A DNA stretch of 23,635 bases from Rubricella sp038526735 (GCA_038526735.1 JBCBGM010000041.1:1-23635), one strand, 5' to 3'. Counted from the first letter of the stretch, positions 1 to 7,666 are shown. Notes: generated by a model from the letters alone, not told the origin. Program-made: numbers and translations.

Positions 1-1
1 G

Positions 2-751
2 GTTGGGGCGCTGAATGCGCCGCGCTCGGTGCGAGCGCTTGACCCGTCGGTCGATCATTTCGTGCTGGCGCTGACCTTCAAGCAGATCTCGGCCTTTACC
101 GGGCTGCACGAGCTTGAGGTGAACGGCATCGCCGACGGCGAAGTCGCGCAGGGCGTGAAGGGATTTGACCCGGTCGCCAACAACCAGCTCACACCCGATG
201 AGATCAAAAAGGCCGAGGATGATCCGGCCTATCGCTTGCAGCTCAAGTACAACCGTGCCGCCGACGGCGAGACCAAGCGCAAGGGCCCCCGCTACACGCC
301 CCTGTCGAAGCGGCAGGATCGCCCGGCAGCAATTGCCTGGCTGGTGAAGTTTCACCCAGAGCTGACCGATGGCCAGATCTCCAAGCTGGTGGGCACCACG
401 AAGCCAACGATCCAGTCGATCCGCGATAAGACGCACTGGAACATGGCCAACTTCCAGCCGGTTGACCCAGTGGCGCTGGGCCTGACCTCTCAGATCGAGC
501 TGGACGCCGCGATTGCGAAGGCTGCGGCCAAAGCGGCGCGCACGGGTGAGGAACTCCCGAAAGGGGCCGATCCGACCCTTATGCCGGTGGAAGAGTCACT
601 CTCCGCCGATCCCAAGATGCCGTCGTCGATGGCTGGGCTTGAGGGCTTTACCTTCGGCAGCGACACCAAAGACGACGAAGACAAAACCCCTGACATCCCC
701 GATGCTGAGAGCCTGTTTAACCTGCCCAAATCGAGCGAGGATGACGAGTAG
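2..751 (+). CDS. trcR: TrcR / DUF1013 cell-cycle transcriptional regulator, 5' end uncertain
   Basis: The reading frame is open to the window edge, so the 5' end probably lies outside. A GTG at 29 would give 240 residues. The body matches the DUF1013 family, named TrcR in Caulobacter, where it acts with RNA polymerase in cell-cycle transcription. Visible features are LTFKQI, HELEVNGIADGEV, KGFDPVANNQL, RYTPLSKRQDRP and a helix-turn-helix-like GQISKLVGTTKPTIQSI (about residues 115-132 from the GTG). An acidic C-terminus ends in SLFNLPKSSEDDE. From LTFKQI onward it is a typical full-length protein. The residues before that do not resemble the usual family N-terminus, from memory (K)ATAVWLVDNT; only VD is recognisable. 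This could be a true divergence, an indel or an assembly fault near the edge. The family assignment is secure; the start is not. Confidence 0.9.
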   Translation, partial: VGALNAPRSVRALDPSVDHFVLALTFKQISAFTGLHELEVNGIADGEVAQGVKGFDPVANNQLTPDEIKKAEDDPAYRLQLKYNRAADGETKRKGPRYTPLSKRQDRPAAIAWLVKFHPELTDGQISKLVGTTKPTIQSIRDKTHWNMANFQPVDPVALGLTSQIELDAAIAKAAAKAARTGEELPKGADPTLMPVEESLSADPKMPSSMAGLEGFTFGSDTKDDEDKTPDIPDAESLFNLPKSSEDDE

Positions 752-773
752 GGCTGGGTGAAAGTTCAAACGC

Positions 774-791
774 TCCGGACCTGATCCGGGA
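774..791. repeat. Palindromic intergenic repeat (TCCGGACCTGATCCGGGA)
   Basis: The arms CCGGA and TCCGG flank CCTGA. The same core recurs at 23515-23533 and 23547-23567 in this window. It resembles the short palindromes with CCGGAYYTGATCCGG cores scattered between genes in alphaproteobacterial genomes, for example the Caulobacter intergenic repeats. It lies 22 bases after the trcR stop and has no T-tract, so it is not a classical terminator. Confidence 0.6.
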
Positions 792-802
792 CGCATAATG
801 GG

Positions 803-847
803 CGGAGGCGACCAGCCTCCGGCCACGCCCTCCCTCCCGTACGGGAG
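803..847. repeat. Two adjacent hairpins in the trcR-SDR convergent intergenic region
   Basis: CGGAGGC-GACCA-GCCTCCG (803-821) is a perfect 7-bp stem with a 5-nt loop. CTCCCGT/ACGGGAG (834-847) is a perfect 14-base palindrome, extended by CGCC and GGCG with a small bulge. They lie between two convergent genes, so they may stop transcription from either side, but no T-run follows. With the repeat at 774-791 they make up most of the 252-base gap (752-1003). I see no coding potential in the rest of the gap. Confidence 0.5.
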
Positions 848-1003
848 GGCGTATTGATGACGCGCCAAGTTGATCGACGCAAATGCGGTCTTGAGACATA
901 AACTGCGATGCCCCCAACTCATGAAACGCCCACCCGAGGGAGGGCGTCACCTCTGGTGCGAGCTGCACTGCGAGGTCCCGGAACCCGTCCGGAACGCCCC
1001 CAC

Positions 1004-1810
1004 CTAATGCGTCGGCAAATTAATCGGGTCGAGGTTGGAGCGGCCGCCGTCTACGCTCAGGATCTGGCCTGTCACGAAACTCGCCGCCTCCGACGCGAGG
1101 AACAGCACCGCATCCGCCGCCTCTCCGGCCTCGCCTATCCGGCCCAAGGGCGTTACCGCCGCCAGCTCATCGCGCAGCTCCGCGCGGTCCTTCAGTGCCT
1201 CTTTAAGATGCGCGGTCATCACGCCCCCAAGCGCCACCGCATTCACCCGCACTCCATGGTTGGCCAGAGCCACTGCGAGGCTGCGGGTCATCTGATCGAG
1301 CGCCGCACAAGACACCGAATACGCCAAAAGCTCCGGCAACGTCCGCCGCGCGGCAATAGACGTCACGTTCACGATAGAGCCCACAGGCTCAGAGCCCGGC
1401 GCACCTTCCGCCTGCTTGATCATCTTTTTCGCGCACATCTGGCTGACCCGCAGCGCGGTTTTGACGTTTTGCTCCATGAGCTGGTCAAATACCTCCTGAT
1501 CGGGATCGAGCGGATCATACGAGAGCACCTGCCGCGACGCGTTCACCAGAATATCCACGCGCTCATAGCTGTCGATGGTCGTCGCCAGCAGGTTCGTGAC
1601 CGACAGCTTCTCGCGCAAATCGCAGGAAAACGCCTGCACGCGGCCATCGTCGCGGCGCAGGGCGTCCGCCTCATTCTCCAAACGCTCATCATCGATGTCG
1701 GCCATCACCACATTGGCGCCGTGGTCAACGAACTTCCGGGCAATCGCCAGGCCCACACCGTGGGCGGCGCCGGTCACAATGGCGGTCTTTCCTGCGAGTG
1801 CGAGGCCCAT
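1004..1810 (-). CDS. SDR family oxidoreductase with atypical YxxxC active site
   Basis: A 268-residue short-chain dehydrogenase/reductase. The N-terminal Rossmann motif is TGAAHGVG (residues 13-20), with a D-x-D acidic stretch after the second strand (VVMADIDDE) that suggests NAD(H) preference. The catalytic serine lies in NVTSIAA (S151), and Tyr164 is in the right place. The C-terminal cofactor-loop region reads VRVNAVALGG, and FVTGQILSVDGG is the classic SDR end. The catalytic lysine expected at Y+4 is a cysteine (Y164-S-V-S-C168; codon TGT read directly from the sequence). I chose the ATG at 1810 because an AAAGGACG ribosome-binding site lies just upstream; a longer frame to 1891 has no such site. 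It is divergent from the acyl-CoA synthetase, with 135 bases between the starts. The substrate is unknown. Confidence 0.88.
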   Translation of the reverse strand: MGLALAGKTAIVTGAAHGVGLAIARKFVDHGANVVMADIDDERLENEADALRRDDGRVQAFSCDLREKLSVTNLLATTIDSYERVDILVNASRQVLSYDPLDPDQEVFDQLMEQNVKTALRVSQMCAKKMIKQAEGAPGSEPVGSIVNVTSIAARRTLPELLAYSVSCAALDQMTRSLAVALANHGVRVNAVALGGVMTAHLKEALKDRAELRDELAAVTPLGRIGEAGEAADAVLFLASEAASFVTGQILSVDGGRSNLDPINLPTH

Positions 1811-1930
1811 AGAAACGTCCTTTTTGTGAGACTGAGGGGTGGCCGACGGCCGTAAGAGAAACAGGTCACCTGCGACAGGTCGAAGTGGCACTTGGCCTCA
1901 CCGAGCCTGCATTGCAAGGTAAGAAAAAAC

Positions 1931-1937
1931 AGGGAGG
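1931..1937 (+). promoter_or_regulatory. Ribosome binding site AGGGAGG of the acyl-CoA synthetase
   Basis: AGGGAGG ends 8 bases before the ATG at 1946. This decides for that start over the in-frame upstream codon at 1892, which would add 18 residues unlike the family. Confidence 0.75.
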
Positions 1938-1945
1938 CCATCCGA

Positions 1946-3556
1946 ATGTCGTTTGACGCCTATAACCGCGAGCTGCCGCGCCGCGCCGCGAACCACCAAC
2001 CGCTCACCCCCCTCACACTCCTCGACCGCGCGGCGAAGGTGTTTCCGAACCACACCGCTGTGGTGCACGGCCACCAGCGCTTTACCTATGCAGAGCTTTT
2101 CACCCGCTCAAAGCGCCTCGCCTCCGCACTGAGCGTCGCCGGGATCGGGCGCGGAGATACTGTCGCCGCCCTCCTCCTCAACACCCCCCCGATGATCGAG
2201 GCGCATTACGGGGTGCCGATGGCGGGTGCGGTGCTGAACACGCTTAACACACGGCTCGATGCGGCTGGCATCGCCTTTATCCTCGATCATGGCGAGGCGA
2301 AGGTCTTGCTCGTCGATCATGAGCTGATGGGCCTTGCCCTTGATGCGCTCAAGCTGGCCAAAGCCGCGCCGATCATCATCGAATACCGCGACCCAACCGT
2401 TGCCGATGGCGCTTGTGGCTATGAAGACTTTATCGCGGCAGGCGACCCTGAGTTTGCCTGGCAGATGCCCGAGGATGAGTGGGACGCGATCACGCTCAAC
2501 TACACCTCCGGCACGACTGGGGACCCGAAGGGCGTTGTCTATCACCACCGCGGCGCGATGCTGCTGGCCACGGGCAACGTGCTCTCCGCCAGCATGGGCA
2601 AGCACCCGGTCTATCTGTGGACGCTGCCGATGTTCCACTGCAACGGCTGGTGCTTCCCGTGGTCGCTCTCTGCCGTGGCGGGCACCCATGTCTGCCTGCG
2701 GGCGGTGCGCGCAAACGCGATGTATGACGCCATCGCCGACCATGGCGTGACCCATATGTGCGGCGCGCCGATTGTGATGGCCACGCTGTTGAACGCGCCC
2801 GAGGCCGAAAAGCGCGACATCCCCCAAACCGTCGAATTCATGACCGCCGCCGCTCCACCGCCGGAGAGCGTGCTGGCCGCGATGGCGGAGGCCGGCTTCC
2901 ACGTCACCCACCTCTATGGCCTGACCGAATGCTACGGCCCCTCCGTCATCAACGAGTGGCATCAGGAGTGGTCAGACCTGCCGATCCCAGAACAGGCCAA
3001 GCTGAAGGCGCGCCAAGGCGTGCGCTATGCAGCACTTGAGAATCTCGAAGTGGCTGACCCAGAGACCGGCGTGATTGTCCCGTCAGACGGAGAGACGATG
3101 GGCGAGGTCGTGATGCGCGGCAACGTGGTGATGAAAGGCTATTTCAAGAACCCGACCGCCACCGAAAAGTCGCTCAAGGATGGCTGGTTCTGGACCGGCG
3201 ACATCGGCGTCAAGCACCCCGACGGCTACATCCAGCTCAAGGATCGCTCCAAAGACATCATCATTTCGGGCGGGGAAAACATCTCGTCCATCGAGGTGGA
3301 GGAGGTGCTCTACAAGCACCCCGCCGTTGCGTTTTGCGCCGTCGTCGCCAAGCCCGATGACAAATGGGGGGAGACGCCCTGCGCCTTTATCGAGCTGAAG
3401 TCAGAGGTGGATGAGGCCGCGATCATCACCTTCTGCCGAGAGCATTTGGCCCATTACAAATGCCCGCGCACGGTGGTGTTTGGCGATTTGCCAAAGACCT
3501 CTACGGGCAAAATTCAGAAGTTCGCGCTGCGGGAAAAGGCGCGCGCCTTGGCCTAA
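1946..3556 (+). CDS. Acyl-CoA synthetase (AMP-forming), AAE/FadD-like
   Basis: A 536-residue member of the ANL adenylate-forming superfamily. It activates a carboxylic acid with ATP to an acyl-AMP and transfers it to CoA. Visible motifs are the phosphate-binding loop YTSGTTGDPKGVVYHHRG (around residue 182-199), the adenine-site LYGLTECYG (around 322-330), the hinge region GWFWTGDIG...LKDRSKDIIISGGENIS (around 412-450) and the C-terminal catalytic lysine region KTSTGKIQK (around 517-525). The early sequence (ANHQPLTPLTLLDRAAKVFP, ...GVPMAGAVLNTLNTRLDA) fits the AAE-type short/medium-chain or aryl-CoA ligases. It does not match the N-terminus I recall for DmdB. It is complete and of normal length. 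The substrate cannot be told from sequence. It converges on the nuclease gene, with a gap of six bases. Confidence 0.92.
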   Translation: MSFDAYNRELPRRAANHQPLTPLTLLDRAAKVFPNHTAVVHGHQRFTYAELFTRSKRLASALSVAGIGRGDTVAALLLNTPPMIEAHYGVPMAGAVLNTLNTRLDAAGIAFILDHGEAKVLLVDHELMGLALDALKLAKAAPIIIEYRDPTVADGACGYEDFIAAGDPEFAWQMPEDEWDAITLNYTSGTTGDPKGVVYHHRGAMLLATGNVLSASMGKHPVYLWTLPMFHCNGWCFPWSLSAVAGTHVCLRAVRANAMYDAIADHGVTHMCGAPIVMATLLNAPEAEKRDIPQTVEFMTAAAPPPESVLAAMAEAGFHVTHLYGLTECYGPSVINEWHQEWSDLPIPEQAKLKARQGVRYAALENLEVADPETGVIVPSDGETMGEVVMRGNVVMKGYFKNPTATEKSLKDGWFWTGDIGVKHPDGYIQLKDRSKDIIISGGENISSIEVEEVLYKHPAVAFCAVVAKPDDKWGETPCAFIELKSEVDEAAIITFCREHLAHYKCPRTVVFGDLPKTSTGKIQKFALREKARALA

Positions 3557-3562
3557 GCGCAG

Positions 3563-4147
3563 CTACCGGCGGGCAGCGCGCCACCCTGCGCTGACCGCCT
3601 CTTCGGCAGAGCAAAACCAGCGCTCGCCTTGTGCGGGGTCGATCACGGTGTGGTCATAAAACTGGTCTCCGGGCATATGGAAAATACGGCCCGAGGCAGA
3701 GATATTCCCCTTGATATGGCAGGCTTGCACGTCGGCCGCGCCTTTGTCTGACCAAAGGCCCAGACCTGCGTCGCGGGCCTGGTTTTCTAGCACCACATAT
3801 TCGGTGCTAAACCGCCGATAAGCCCGCGCGTGCCCCGTTTCGACCAGCGCCGCACCAAGATCTTTGTCGCCCACCAGACAGCGCGCGATGAGGCGGGCGT
3901 AGCGGTCTTCTTCATCGCCAACACACACGACCAGAGCGCCACCGATCATCTCGTAAAGCGCTTGCGTCGCGGCAATCCCGTCGGGCGTAAAGCGCTCTGG
4001 CGCGTCAACGCCATGCAGGCGGATGCGGGTGCCCTGCAGCTCAAGCGTGTCCGCATCGATGATCCGGGGCGCACCGGTTAGCGTTTCGGCCTGCAGGGGT
4101 AGGACCAGCAGAAACATGCTCAAACAAAGGAAGAAGGCAGGGCGCAT
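3563..4147 (-). CDS. Secreted thermonuclease (SNase-like) with extra C-terminal domain
   Basis: 194 residues. Residues 1 to about 20 form a signal peptide (MRPAFFLCLSMFLLVLPLQA), so the protein is exported. The SNase fold follows: IDADTLEL carries the metal-binding Asp, IRLHGVDAPE the catalytic Arg, Asp and Glu, and DRYARLIARC the second catalytic Arg. GLGLWSD closes the domain at about residue 135. The last ~50 residues are a separate module, IKGNIS..GRIFHMPG...YDHTVID...GERWFCSAEEAVSAGWR. It resembles the small module annotated as a sunset domain in other bacteria; I recall this and have not checked it. Probable role: periplasmic or extracellular degradation of nucleic acid. The upstream ribosome-binding site is weak. 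Confidence 0.88.
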   Translation of the reverse strand: MRPAFFLCLSMFLLVLPLQAETLTGAPRIIDADTLELQGTRIRLHGVDAPERFTPDGIAATQALYEMIGGALVVCVGDEEDRYARLIARCLVGDKDLGAALVETGHARAYRRFSTEYVVLENQARDAGLGLWSDKGAADVQACHIKGNISASGRIFHMPGDQFYDHTVIDPAQGERWFCSAEEAVSAGWRAARR

Positions 4148-4208
4148 ACCGTAGAGGTAGCGCTGTCAAAGCAGGTTTCTTCCTCAGGTTAACCAAAGAG
4201 AAACAGAA

Positions 4209-5198
4209 TCACCGCTTCGGTTTGCGTGCGCGGAAGACCTTGAAGCGCCCGTTCCCGCCAATCTCGTCCCACACGCCAAAATGCTCCGACAGGCTCTGCT
4301 CGTAGGGCAGATGCCGGTTGGCGACGATCAGGGCCGTGCCCGAGGGCTTCAGAATGCGCGCCGCCGCCGCGATAAAGGCCTGCCCAAGCGCCGGCGTGCC
4401 CGCCCGCCCGGTGTGAAACGGCGGGTTGCTGATGACCCAGTCAAAGGCGCGGTCTTTCGTGGTTAATGCGGTGACATCCGCCCAGAGAAACGCTGTGCGC
4501 GGGTCAGCAACGTTGCGCTTGGCGCAGTCCAATGCGCGGCTGTCCGCCTCATAGAGCGACAGGCTGGCGATGCGCGGCGCGGCGGCCAGCGCCTGAGTGC
4601 TCAACCACCCCCAGCCTGCGCCAAGGTCTGCCACAGCACCCTTCATCGCGTCACCGAACTGTTCCGCCAAAACCCGAGAGCCCTCGTCGATCTTGTCGGC
4701 GCTGAAAATGCCGGGCTGGGTCTGAAAGCCGTGCGATCTAACACTCGGGCGCGCGGCCTCGGCCCATTCCGCAGGCGGTGTGGGCGCTCCGGGCGTTTTG
4801 ACCAAGACCCCCAGCTTGCCGTGGGACTTCGAGATCACCTCCACATGCCCCAACGCCCCGCGCACTTTCTTCAGCGTCGCATCAATGCCGTCGGTTTTTG
4901 CGCCGGAGACTGCGAGCCACCCGCCCTCGGCCACACTCTCCCACGCCCGTGCGATCAGCCCCAAGGTCTCTACCCGGTCGCGGGTGCAGCACACGAGGGC
5001 TGCGGGGGAGGGAGGCAGCTCAGCGGTCAGCGACATCCCCTGCCGCTCCAAAGCATCGTGCTCAGCCTTATGCGGATGCCAGGCACGCTCACCCACAGTG
5101 GCCCACGGGCTCTCAGAGCTCGGCATCACCAACAGCGGCGGCGTCTCATCAATGAGGCCGTCGTCGCGGGCGCGCAGGAAGCGGTCAAAATCGGACAT
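4209..5198 (-). CDS. rsmC: Class I SAM methyltransferase, RsmC/RlmG-like (rRNA guanine-N2)
   Basis: 329 residues, the usual length of RsmC, which methylates G1207 of 16S rRNA. The N-terminal half is the degenerate methyltransferase-like domain. The C-terminal half has the SAM-binding motif VADLGAGWGWLS (around 190-201), an acidic strand end (LYEADSRALDCAKRN) and the catalytic NPPFHTGR, diagnostic for N2-guanine rRNA methyltransferases, then VANRHLPYE. It starts at ATG 5198 and lies 36 bases downstream of the clpS stop on the same strand, so the two may share a transcript. RlmG (23S rRNA) has the same motif and cannot be excluded. Confidence 0.85.
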   Translation of the reverse strand: MSDFDRFLRARDDGLIDETPPLLVMPSSESPWATVGERAWHPHKAEHDALERQGMSLTAELPPSPAALVCCTRDRVETLGLIARAWESVAEGGWLAVSGAKTDGIDATLKKVRGALGHVEVISKSHGKLGVLVKTPGAPTPPAEWAEAARPSVRSHGFQTQPGIFSADKIDEGSRVLAEQFGDAMKGAVADLGAGWGWLSTQALAAAPRIASLSLYEADSRALDCAKRNVADPRTAFLWADVTALTTKDRAFDWVISNPPFHTGRAGTPALGQAFIAAAARILKPSGTALIVANRHLPYEQSLSEHFGVWDEIGGNGRFKVFRARKPKR

Positions 5199-5234
5199 GA
5201 AGCTCGTGAAACCCGAAGGGAGGCAGCCCGCAGG

Positions 5235-5594
5235 CTACTCCTCTTTCTCCATCGTGCACACCAGCGGGTGTTGGTTTTGCCGGGCGTAATCCATCACCTG
5301 CGTGACCTTCGTCTCGGCAATCTCGTAGGAAAACACACCCACCACCGCCACGCCTTTGCGGTGCACCGTCAGCATCAACTCCACTGACTGCGAATGGTTC
5401 AAACCGAAGAACCGCTGCAACACATGCACCACAAACTCCATCGGGGTGTAGTCGTCATTGAGCAGCAGCACCTTGTACATCGGCGGCTTGGCGATCTTGG
5501 TCTTTTCCTTGGGCGCAAGGATCGTATCAGTGCCGCCCGGGGTCTCTTCATCGGCGAGGCGCGGAGGGCTGAATTTTGAGAGAGAATAAGACAT
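5235..5594 (-). CDS. clpS: ATP-dependent Clp protease adaptor ClpS
   Basis: 119 residues. ClpS binds N-degron substrates and delivers them to ClpAP. The fold is recognised by PPMYKVLLLNDDYTPMEFVVHVLQRFF (a stretch from about residue 38), with the N-degron pocket residues in LNDDYTPM and the conserved LMLTVHRKGVAVVGVFSYEIAETKV. A flexible 35-residue N-terminal segment precedes the core. ATG 5594 is preferred over upstream in-frame codons because the longer N-terminus (to 5681) would run through the phasin terminator. clpA is not adjacent here. Confidence 0.95.
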   Translation of the reverse strand: MSYSLSKFSPPRLADEETPGGTDTILAPKEKTKIAKPPMYKVLLLNDDYTPMEFVVHVLQRFFGLNHSQSVELMLTVHRKGVAVVGVFSYEIAETKVTQVMDYARQNQHPLVCTMEKEE

Positions 5595-5648
5595 GCGCGC
5601 TCGTCGGTCGGGGAGTAGCGCAGATATATATCGTGAGAATGGAAACAG

Positions 5649-5672
5649 AAAAGGGGGCAGACGCCCCCTTTT
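5649..5672 (-). terminator. Intrinsic terminator of the phasin gene
   Basis: AAAAGGGGGC-(AGAC)-GCCCCCTTTT is a perfect 10-bp stem with a 4-nt loop. On the minus strand the stem ends in a T-tract, 25 bases after the phasin stop. It separates the phasin from clpS and would let clpS depend on its own promoter; an AT-rich GATATATAT at about 5624-5632 is a possible -10 region. Confidence 0.9.
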
Positions 5673-5696
5673 CCCAAACAATTATGTCAGAGCGCC

Positions 5697-6128
5697 TTAG
5701 GCGGTCATACCTTTGACCATGTCGGTCGCCGCGGTGAAGCGGGCGTTCAGCGGCTCGAACACGTCCTTAGAGGTGGCGACAGCCATCTCGTTCATCTTGG
5801 TTGCCTGAGCGACATACGAGTCGAACATGGCGGTCATGAACGCGGAGGACTTGTCGAAGTACTCGGTGACGTTCTTGGAGCCGGAGAGGTCTTTTGCAGC
5901 AGCAACGGACTCTTCAAATGACTTCTTGGTGAACGAGGACACTTCCGAGGTGAAACCCTCAGCCGCTTTGGCCGCGATTTCGGAGGACTTCGTCAGCGCG
6001 TCCATGTTGTCCTGGCCGAATGCGGACAGATCTTCGAACGACTTGGTCACTTTGGACATCGTCTCGGTCATGGTCTTCTGTGCATCTGCAGCAAGGGTCT
6101 CAACGGGGGTTGCTTCAGCTTTTGCCAT
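5697..6128 (-). CDS. Phasin family protein (PHA granule-associated)
   Basis: 143 residues, alanine-, lysine- and serine-rich, with a helical amphipathic pattern throughout and no membrane span or signal peptide. Phasin_2-type features include KVTKSFEDLSAFGQDNMDALTKSSEIAAKAAEGF and the C-terminal VAQATKMNEMAVATSKDVFEPLNARF. Phasins coat polyhydroxyalkanoate granules and limit their size. ATG 6128 has a strong AAGGAG site six bases upstream. The gene stands alone, with its own promoter (TTGACG, 17 bp, TACTTA) overlapped by TTGTGC boxes and its own strong terminator, which fits a highly expressed regulated gene. No phaC or phaR lies in the window. Confidence 0.9.
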   Translation of the reverse strand: MAKAEATPVETLAADAQKTMTETMSKVTKSFEDLSAFGQDNMDALTKSSEIAAKAAEGFTSEVSSFTKKSFEESVAAAKDLSGSKNVTEYFDKSSAFMTAMFDSYVAQATKMNEMAVATSKDVFEPLNARFTAATDMVKGMTA

Positions 6129-6166
6129 TGGTTTTCTCCTTAGAAAGGTTGGCGTCTTGGGCGAAC

Positions 6167-6225
6167 GGTGCACTCTAAGTACGGATTATTGTGCACTGCG
6201 TCAAGACTTATTGTGCGGCGCACAA
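6167..6225 (-). promoter_or_regulatory. Phasin promoter with repeated TGTGC operator-like boxes
   Basis: On the minus strand TTGACG (6204-6199) and TACTTA (6181-6176) are separated by 17 bases. Three GTGC boxes surround it. TTGTGC-GGC-GCACAA (6211-6225) is a 6+6 inverted repeat just upstream of -35, TTATTGTGCACTGC (6186-6199) is in the spacer, and GGTGCACT (6167-6174) lies near the expected start of transcription. TTATTGTGC is repeated exactly at 6186 and 6208, 22 bases apart or two helical turns. PhaR repressors of Rhodobacter and Paracoccus are known to bind TGC-rich sites before phasin genes, so PhaR is the likely ligand (inference). Confidence 0.6.
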
Positions 6226-6379
6226 AATGCCGCAGACGGTGCTGAAAAGGGAATTTTGCAAATGGGCAGAAAAGCAGTTCTCTACTGATTCTCAATGTGA
6301 TACGGTCCGTTGTGAATAAATCAAATAAGCTGGCAAAAGCCGGTCCGAGGCAGTGTTTCAAAAACGTCGGGGTGAACCG

Positions 6380-7666
6380 ATGAACAGACTACTTATAATC
6401 GCGTTTGCGGCTGCGTGCTTGTTTGCGGCCATCGAATCTCCGGCCAGAGCGGCGCCCTATGCGGCGGTCGTTATGGATGCGCGCACGGGTGAAATCCTGC
6501 ATTCGCGCAGTGCCGACCGGCCCCTTCATCCGGCATCTCTGACCAAGATGATGACACTCTACATCGCGTTCGAGGCCATCTCGAACGGCGAGATTGGGCT
6601 CGACCAGCGGGTCAAAATCTCTCGCAATGCTGCAGCTGAGCCGCCCTCGCGCCTCGGCCTGCGCAGCGGGCAGCGTATTTCGATGCGGTATCTGTTGCGC
6701 GCCGCAGCCCTCAAATCAGCCAACGATGCGGCGACCGCCATTGGCGAGGCGATCTCTGGCTCGGAAGAGGCGTTTACCCGCCGCATGACTGAAACTGCGC
6801 GGCGCATGGGCATGGTGAACACCAACTTCCGCAATGCGCATGGCCTCACGCAGCGGGGCCACACCTCCACCGCGCGGGACATGGCGCTGCTGTCGCGCCA
6901 CGTGATCTACGACTACCCGCAGTACTATAATCTCTTTGGCGCTACGAGCCGCCACGTCGGCTCTACGACCCTGCGCAACACCAACCGCCGCCTTCTGCAG
7001 GCCTATCGCGGCGCGGATGGTATCAAGACCGGCTTCACCAATGCCGCTGGCTACAACCTCTCCGCCTCCGCCCGGCGCGGCAATGAGCGGATCATTGCGG
7101 TGGTGTTTGGCGGGCAATCGTCTGACTGGCGCTATCGCCGTGTCGTGCAACTCTTGAACATGGGGTTTGAGCGTGCGCCCTCTCAGGCGCGCCTCGTCCG
7201 CCCCCGGATGATCGAGATTGGTGCCGTCAGCGCCAGCTTCCGCCCGCAGCGGCGCTCTGCCCCGGGTGAGTTGCAGTTCGCCTCCGCCGCGCGCTTTGTC
7301 GGGCAGGCCTTTATCAGCCCCGCAAACGCAGCCCCCGCCGCCGCGCGGCCCACTCCGATCCGCCCAGACTCTGAGGCGGCACCTGTGACCACCTTCCGCC
7401 CCAATGCGCGGGGGGGCGGTGCCTGGGGCGTGCAACTTGGCGCCTACAACGCCCGGCGCTCCGCTGAGCAGATCTTGCGCAATACGCAGTCGATCGAGAT
7501 CGCACCGTTGCAAAGCGGCCTGATCAAGGTCGAGCCCACGCAGGTGCGCGGTGTTGAGCTCTTTGAGGCCAAGGTTGTCGGTCTAACAGAGATGCAGGCC
7601 GCCACCGCCTGTGCAGCCCTGCAAGAGCGTGACCGGATTTGCCGTCTGGTTGGCCCGGAGGGCTAA
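6380..7666 (+). CDS. D-alanyl-D-alanine carboxypeptidase (PBP5/6 type) with SPOR domain
   Basis: 428 residues. Residues 1-24 form a signal peptide (cleavage after SPARA, before APYAA). The penicillin-binding-protein triad is complete: S53-L-T-K56 (SxxK), SAND at about 113 (SxN) and IKTGFTN at about 214 (KTG). The enzyme removes the terminal D-Ala of peptidoglycan stem peptides. A Pro/Ala/Arg-rich linker leads to a C-terminal SPOR domain (about 343-428, from WGVQLGAYNARRSAEQIL), which typically binds glycan strands stripped of stem peptides at the division site. This arrangement is found in Rhodobacterales Dac proteins. ATG 6380 follows a GGGGTG site; an upstream in-frame start at 6353 would put residues before the signal peptide. 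It is divergent from the phasin and convergent with mipZ. Confidence 0.93.
   Translation: MNRLLIIAFAAACLFAAIESPARAAPYAAVVMDARTGEILHSRSADRPLHPASLTKMMTLYIAFEAISNGEIGLDQRVKISRNAAAEPPSRLGLRSGQRISMRYLLRAAALKSANDAATAIGEAISGSEEAFTRRMTETARRMGMVNTNFRNAHGLTQRGHTSTARDMALLSRHVIYDYPQYYNLFGATSRHVGSTTLRNTNRRLLQAYRGADGIKTGFTNAAGYNLSASARRGNERIIAVVFGGQSSDWRYRRVVQLLNMGFERAPSQARLVRPRMIEIGAVSASFRPQRRSAPGELQFASAARFVGQAFISPANAAPAAARPTPIRPDSEAAPVTTFRPNARGGGAWGVQLGAYNARRSAEQILRNTQSIEIAPLQSGLIKVEPTQVRGVELFEAKVVGLTEMQAATACAALQERDRICRLVGPEG

Noticed and set aside
774..847. Rho-independent terminator of trcR
   Set aside because: Stable hairpins are present but none is followed by a run of T; kept as repeats.
908..1855. 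Long plus-strand frame of 315 codons opposite the SDR gene
   Set aside because: Arg/His-rich shadow typical of the antisense of a GC-rich gene; the SDR on the other strand has clear motifs and a ribosome-binding site.
2108..2962. Minus-strand frame of 284 codons inside the acyl-CoA synthetase
   Set aside because: Covers conserved catalytic sequence of the synthetase and shows no family motif; shadow frame.
1946..3556. DmdB (methylmercaptopropionate-CoA ligase) for DMSP breakdown
   Set aside because: The N-terminal sequence fits the general AAE/FadD-like branch and not the DmdB start I recall; no other dmd gene is present.
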